A stretch of DNA of 64,000 bases, taken from Stomoxys calcitrans (Eukaryota; Arthropoda; Insecta; Diptera; Muscidae). Shown here piece by piece: positions 58,158-64,000 of this stretch. The DNA is taken from NCBI RefSeq assembly GCF_963082655.1, contig NC_081553.1, positions 193,381,373 to 193,445,372 on the forward strand, written 5' to 3'. The position numbers were made by a program, and so were the translations under genes. Every line of letters begins with the position of its first letter. Positions within the stretch are counted from its first letter, which is position 1. The notes beneath the pieces are model-generated. The model was not told the origin of the DNA and searched no databases. It worked only from the letters and a program-made list of their open reading frames with translations.

Positions 58158-58790
58158 AACAAGTAAAAGCGTGCTAAGTTCGGCCGAGCCGAATCTTATA
58201 TACCCTATACCATAGAACGCATTTGTCGAGTTCTTTTCCCGATATCTCTTTTTAAGAAAACAAAGGATAAAAGAAAAGAATTGCTATAATATTGGAGCTA
58301 TGTCAAGTTATGGTCCGGTCTGAACTGAATGTTGGAGACCATATTAGACGTCATTGTGCAAAATTTTAGCCAATGCGAGTAAGAATTATGCCCTTTAGGG
58401 TCTCAAGAAGTCATATAGAGAGATATGGGAGCTATATCAGGCTATGGATCGATTCAAACCATATTTGACACGCATGTTGAAGATCATGGAAGAAGCCGTT
58501 GTACTAAATTTCGGCCAAATCGGATAATAATTACGCCCTCTGGAGGCTCAAGAAGTCATCTTCGGAGGTTCAAGAAGTCAAAAAGTCATCTTCCAGATCG
58601 GTTTCAATGACAGCTATATCAGATTATGGACCGATTTGAAACAATCGTAATAAAATACCTCGTGCAAAATTTCAGCCAAATCAGTTAAGAATTGTGCCCT
58701 CTAGTGACTCAAGAAGTCAAGGCCTGAGATCGGTCTATATGGCAGCTATATCAGGTTATGGACTGATTTCAACCATACTCAGCAAAGTTG
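58158..58790 (+). repeat. Family A repeat, 3'-truncated
   Basis: The head is 'gcgtgctaagttcggccgag' then 'tataccctataccatagaac'. Units follow up to 'gactgatttcaaccatac'. It ends against the LINE fragment at about 58790. Confidence 0.8.
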
Positions 58791-59245
58791 TTGTGCGATG
58801 GCATATGACTGGTCTAGACCCAGAGGTCTCATTGTAAATCCAGAGAAGAAATCTGTCTGTTCGAGAGGAAGATGAAAGTGGGCCAATTTAACGTAACAAA
58901 TTTCCTCAACAGAACAATTTCGACACGCGCCATTTACGTCTAGATTCTCGAGAATCCTTTTAACTCCACGAGTTCGAAAAAATATTTGAGGCATGACGCC
59001 ATGACTCGATTGAGGGGAGTGGTTGATAGCTATCCGGCAGGGACGAGTTCCCTGCAAATATAACAGTCAACAGGTTAGCCTTATCAAACGGGTCAGTGAA
59101 CGTTTGATCATCCTTAACAAGAGTTGGGATAGACGAAGAACTAACCTTTACTCTTTTCACGAACGACCAAAAGCTCTTACTCTCTCGTGTAGAAGCAAGA
59201 ACCTTAGGAGCAGAAATCTGTGGATATGCTCTATAAATATGCAAA
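58790..59245 (-). pseudogene. LINE ORF2 fragment (region between endonuclease and RT)
   Basis: The minus-strand frame at 58960-59244 reads STRESKSFWSFVKRVK and DPFDKANLLTVIFAGNSSLP. After a frameshift, GVKRILENLDVNGAC follows at 58779-59057. These match the pre-RT segment of LINE ORF2 proteins, where 'K.....F....L..LD..KA.GPDGIP' is usual. Confidence 0.7.
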
Positions 59246-60335
59246 CTTATTCATCCAGATATGGCATCTGACAACAAATGATCAAAATTAACATTAAAAG
59301 GTTTATAGCTTTGCTGTTGTTCTGTTTTGTTCTCAAACTTTTTTTCTTGGCGTTTTCTTTGCATTGTAATTGAGAATACGAGTAACAACAATGTTGAGTG
59401 TAATGATTTCATAAAGGAAAATCACTTGAGCTGATAACAAATATGGTAAAATTAACGAACAAAAGGAAAACCACACACACACATACAAATGAAACTCCAA
59501 AAGCCTTAGTCTGAGTTTAAAGAAATCAAATAACACAATGCACATTACAAATGTAGATTATGTATTTTATTATTCGTTATTGAATGGAAAAAAGAAAGGA
59601 AAATGAAATATGCGACAAACGAAGTACAGAAGCAATAATTTATAGCCAGAAAACTAAATTGATAAGAAGAATAAGATCTTTAAGAAGTGAAACGAGAGGA
59701 AAAAAAAAACTGCTGCAGCTGCTGCAACAGCTAGCAGTGCGTGTATGGCATGACCAGGCGGCAAGATTAAGATGACAGCCCATTGTGGCAATGGCTATGA
59801 CTGTGATGGAAGTTAACAGCTTGAAAGTTCAAATACATTGTTGACATTTTCATCTTTCATTCGAATGCAATCAAATAATAATAATAAATACAATTCATTC
59901 AAGTACACTCTCTATACATCACCATTGTTGGGTGCATTCTCGTTTTAATAATATTCTCATAGTGGTCCTTGTAATAGATGGCTTTAAAAATATATAAATT
60001 TGAACAAATTATTATAAACAAGTGACTTGTTTCACTAAGGGCCCTACGTACATATATTTCATCGGTTTAATGTCTCTTTAAGGCTAACCACAGAAGCAAA
60101 ATAATAAGTGGTTAAATAAAGAGGGAGGGAGGGAAGAAATTTAAGATTGTGGGAATTTATAACATCGATAACGTTGTCTGTATTCAAACCCTGTAAATGT
60201 TATTAGTCAGTGCATTTATTATTGTATTGCAGACTGTTAGTCACTTTTGTGTAGCCTGATGGGCTGCTCTCTTTTGCTGTGGAAAGAATCTGGCAGCGTA
60301 TGTAATTCAATATGATTCAGTTTTCTAGGCGATAC
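59246..60335. other. Intergenic, nothing recognised
   Basis: AT-rich. The frame at 59584-59775 is lysine-rich and has no recognisable domain. Confidence 0.5.
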
Positions 60336-60339
60336 ATAA

Positions 60340-60640
60340 TCATTGACACGGGATAACTATAAGCCCCACACAGTCTGGAACTTTGAGCTCCGACTTGTGT
60401 GGTGTCCATCGTTATCACGGGAAGCTTAGCTGAAAGCTACCGGGCGCGTCCACAGGTTGCGGATGGTGGAAAGCTCTGTTTTTATGCGGAGTAGCTGCAA
60501 ATGCGGCCGCGGGCACTCAGCGATTTTCGAGAGGAGAGTCTCAGTGAGGAGTCAGATGGCACTGGCTCTTTATTAAATACTGAGTGCCAATGATACTCGA
60601 GATGACAAGGCGAGTTATTGGCTTCTTCAAATAACCAATG
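60340..60640 (+). repeat. Family E repeat
   Basis: It has 'cacacagtctggaactttga', 'atcacgggaagcttagctga', 'ccgggcgcgtccacaggttg' and 'gagagtctcagtgaggagt'. It grades into unclassified sequence at 60640-60834 with no CAA tail visible. Confidence 0.7.
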
Positions 60641-60834
60641 GCCAACATCAGCGTCTGATCCCAGGTTAGGAGCAGCTGGAGGCGAGCGTCGGATCTTGGA
60701 GCAAGCGGCTCGCCACAACGAGGGATACATGTCCAATCCCACAAAACCCATGCGGTTGGGGCGCTGGGCCAGTAACCCGCCCCCGGAAAACTATGAGAAC
60801 TACTATAAAAAATAAAGGAATAGTAAAAACGGAC

Positions 60835-62130
60835 AACAAACGCGTGAGAGGAAGGAGAGGTATCGGGAGAAAAAGGAGAGAGGAGAAACGTCTTTCCGCA
60901 GAAAGAAAAAGCAAATGGAAAAACGTGAGTGTGAGCGAATTGGCATGTACAGGAGTCCGAATGAAGTCCGGAAATTCTATACTCCTTTACGTTCAAAGGT
61001 ATTCCAAGCCATATCTGAGTTTGGTGTCCCTGCAAAATTAATAAGACTCTGCAGAATGACACTTGCAGATACGCGTTCCTCAGTAAGAATAGGAAAGAAT
61101 CTCTCCGAACCATTTAATACCAAACGAGGTTTCAGACAAGAAGACAGCCTATCGTGTGAACTCTTTAATATCCTGCTGGAGAAGACTATACGAGATGCAG
61201 ATGTGAATAGATATGGCACACTAATCACAAGAGAACACATGCTACTCGCCTATGTCGACGACATCGATATCATAGGTCGGTCACCGGAAGTAGTAACTGC
61301 AGCCTTTGAAAGAATCGATAGAAAGTCAGTGAAAATGGGTCCTGCAGTAAATGGAGATAAGACGAAATGGATGGTTTCAACTCCCAAAAAGCCGAGCAGA
61401 TAAAAAAATGGAGAAAGTTGGGAACCACAACATTGAGACAGTCAGTAATTTTATCTACCTCGGTACCGCCGTAACCGAAACGAATGACACCAGTTTTGAG
61501 ATTAAGCGAAGAATAATACTGGTAAACAGATGCTACTTTGGACTAAGTAGGCAATTTAGAAACAAGGCCACCTCTCAACAGATAACGATTACACTATACA
61601 AGACACTGATACTACCCGTGCTGTTATATGGTTCTGAAGCATGGGTACTTGTGAAAGCAGATGAGGCAGTGCTTGAAGTATTTGAGAGAAAGATTCTTCG
61701 TAAAATATATGCACCAGTTTGCGTTAATGGAGAATATGGGCGACGTATGAACCACCTACGAGCTGTATGACGACGATAGCTTAGTTACACGCATCAAAAT
61801 ACAACGGCTGCGTTGGCTAGCTCATGTTGTAAGAATCGATGAAGAAGCTCCAGCAAAAAAGTCTTTTGAAGGCAAACACAGTGGTGCACGCAAACCGGGA
61901 AGACCAAAAGCCCGATGGAAAGATCAAGTGATAGGAGACACCTCAAAACTAGGTGTCAGAGATTTTAGAATGAGCGCGTTAGATCGAGGCGCTTGGAACG
62001 ATATTCTATGTTCGGCTAGTGGAACAAATGTTCTGTCAGAGATTTTAGAATGAGCGCAGAAGATCGAGGCGCTTGGAACGCTATTCTACTTTCGGCTAGT
62101 GGAACAAGTATTCTATCATAGCCTATTAAA
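60835..62130 (+). pseudogene. APE-type LINE (copy 3), RT domain with internal deletion
   Basis: The plus strand reads a basic linker (RGRRGIGRKRREEKRL), ECERIGMYRSPNEVRKFY, then directly the RT region LRSKVFQAISEFGVPAKLIRLCRM. RQEDSLSCELFNILLE and the palm YVDDIDIIGRSPE follow. A frame change near 61400 leads to NFIYLGTAVTETNDTSFEIKRR and LILPVLLYGSEAW (61351-61770). The 3' region ends 'aaagtaaagtaagtaagta'. The catalytic pair DD is present in YVDD, but the RT N-terminal motifs are deleted and the frame is broken, so it is dead. Confidence 0.85.
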
Positions 62131-62134
62131 GTAA

Positions 62135-62385
62135 AGTAAGTAAGTAGGCATTGCTGTTTACTACAAGGAACTAGGGTTGGCTTAGATATAATGTCGGAGG
62201 TTGGCACAACTATCTTCTCAGATAGCCAGACCGCTATTAAATCTTTAGAGAACGTATTTCTGATTACAAAGACAACCCTCGACTGTGGCATATCTGTCAA
62301 CATATGGCCGAACCGTACAAAATGTAAACAAAGTAAACTAAGCAAATTTCTTGACACTTTCTTTGAGAGCTTTTAAGAACTGCGA
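62135..62385 (+). pseudogene. RNase H fragment of a non-LTR retrotransposon
   Basis: It reads TIFSDSQTAIKSLENVFLITKT, closely similar to the RNase H at 4370-4440 of the element 3425-5120 (IFSDNQAAIKCLEKVFLNTKT). It is cut off after about 60 codons. Confidence 0.75.
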
Positions 62386-64000
62386 TTTGAATAGAATGAT
62401 ATCACTTAATGGCCTTTTGTTTTTAATTTTTTTTGCTTAAATCCTTTTTTCGTAGAGAAAAGCCTTACTCTTTTTATTTGAAACATTTCCGTTTAGAAAT
62501 TATTATTGTAAAACTTGTTTAAACTAACAGAAAAATAGCGAGTAATCACTTGTCGAATATTAATAACGTACTATGAGAAGAAATTCTCTAGGGCTGTTGT
62601 GATTTCAATAAACTAAGCATGATGTCTCAGATATAAAAAGCTTTGTATAGAAATAAAAGTTTGTTTCTTTGGTAGAATAAACCACAATCGGTTAATACTT
62701 ATGAACTCTTACTGTACTTCTTGGTATATTTAGTTTTTAAGCCAAGGCAAAGATAAATCAAATTAAAGACAAAATCCCAAAGAGAGTACAATGAAGAAAT
62801 GATAAAAAATGACAAATTCAAAACACCAACGAGTCAGATGAAAAAATTGTTTCACTTTACCGGCTGATCATCACCATACAACTTTCACGCGTCTGCCTGT
62901 GGTATATGACATTACACCAAATCAGAAATCATTAGAATTCTAGTAACGCCTAGTTTCTCAGTGACGTGAGGTTTTTGTTAATTAAAAGCCTCTCTTTATG
63001 AAGATACTCAAAAATACAGGAAAATTCTGTATTCATTCCCATGAACGAGTATGGGAAGTAATGAATTCCAATTTAAATAGACGTAATAATTTTAGCGTGA
63101 ATAAAGTAAATGACAACAATCCAAGCCATTTTTTTATTTCTCTCACTTACCCTAAATGGATGTTCAGCGAGAAATATGGTCATGCATGGGTTATGCGAGC
63201 CCTGGCAAGAGTTCTTGAACTATGAATTAATTTTGTTTTAAATGGAGAGTGATTCAGATTGTTTTGTTTTTTTTTCTGCTTTGCTTTATATGCGTCATTA
63301 GTTCATTTAAGTCTAGGAGAGTTTGGGTATTTTTATGTTCTCAATAATACAATGTTTTTGGTATTGTATCATATATTTATTTCTGTAAGTACGTCTCTCT
63401 GGCTGCATATGCTGTAAAATACAGTTCCAATAGAATAAAGCTAAATATAAAGCCACCATAAAATGATTTGCCTATTAGACTCATTCTGATTCAGAGTTTG
63501 GTTATAATCTTTTACTAAAACTTAACTTTAAATGCTGATTTTTCTTGTTTGTTTCGTTGGTATAACAGTTATCGGTTATACTGTCATACATATTTTATTT
63601 TTTTTTTTTTTAAGTGCTAATTTGATAGATTATACTGAGTTAAGGAAATACAAAGTGTTTTCACTTTTCTGCAATATAACAATTCATTTGTTGTATAACA
63701 GTTATGAAACATAAAAATATTTCCACAACTACAATAATATTCTGTTATTTATTTATGTTGCTTAATTGTTTTGATATAATGGGTGTGTTTTTCGGTTCAA
63801 ATTTAGTTTTAAGATTACAATTTACATTGCTCACAATTTTATAATTGTTATCTAAAACTGTTATACATTTGAGCAACTAAAGATAAAATTGCGTGGATTG
63901 AAATATAAAGCTTCTATTTTTTGTTGATATTAACTCTATTTTAACGTTGAAAACGAATAATAAAAAACTGTTATACATAAACGGTGGTTGTTGGGAATAA
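62386..64000. other. AT-rich sequence, nothing recognised
   Basis: No gene, RNA or known repeat was seen. The frames at 62998-63225 and 63532-63714 have no recognisable domain. Confidence 0.5.

Overview
The window looks like nuclear DNA of a calyptrate fly, most likely a muscid such as a stable fly or house fly (inference). Six protein genes have insect-type sequences with short, GT-AG spliced introns. About half of the DNA is dispersed repeats, many of which share termini and internal motifs. No operons, CRISPR arrays or standalone tRNA/rRNA genes were seen.

Genes, left to right. (1) 1127-2529, minus: the first 343 codons of eEF1A, closest to the fly eEF1alpha2 (100E) type; the last coding exon lies outside the window to the left. 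(2) 28753-29600, plus: tubulin-binding cofactor A. (3) 29768-30579, plus: a 247-residue basic coiled-coil protein whose C-terminus resembles PDCD7/U11-59K of the minor spliceosome. (4) 32993-33669, minus: nucleoside diphosphate kinase awd, with an open, signal-peptide-like extension upstream of the usual start. (5) 34776-35990, plus: the RFC4-type clamp-loader subunit. (6) 37201-38105, minus: TAF9. (7) 42927-43555, minus: the Rho-family GTPase RhoL. These are housekeeping genes with unrelated roles in translation, tubulin folding, splicing, nucleotide supply, replication, transcription and small-GTPase signalling. They cluster at 28.7-43.6 kb. eEF1alpha2 and awd both map to the tip of 3R in Drosophila, so the block is probably Muller element E.

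Repeats. The dominant class (called family A and family C here) is 1.0-1.6 kb long. It has a palindromic TTCGGCCGGGCCGAA head and imperfect inverted ends (TATACCCTCCACC / GGTGGAGGGTATA). Its interior is made of monomers whose spacing is very rigid at about 153 bp. Families B and D are related or mosaic repeats. There are also ten copies or pieces of a tRNA-derived SINE with recognisable A and B boxes, four mariner-like MITEs, four copies of a second MITE with GGTGGTCTCA-type ends, a CAA-tailed SINE-like repeat (family E), and remnants of at least three kinds of non-LTR retrotransposon, all broken. A 41-bp minisatellite of about 19 units lies at 15.97-16.78 kb. Many insertions are nested, so their relative order can be read.

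The regions 9.3-11.3, 13.7-14.8, 19.3-20.0, 21.7-23.0, 45.6-48.6, 48.7-50.1, 59.2-60.3 and 62.4-64 kb show no supported gene. I found no convincing undescribed system. The best leads are the 153-bp phased repeat units, the open N-terminal extension of awd, the PDCD7-like gene, a 24-bp-arm hairpin at 39.75 kb, and the dyad-rich minisatellite.
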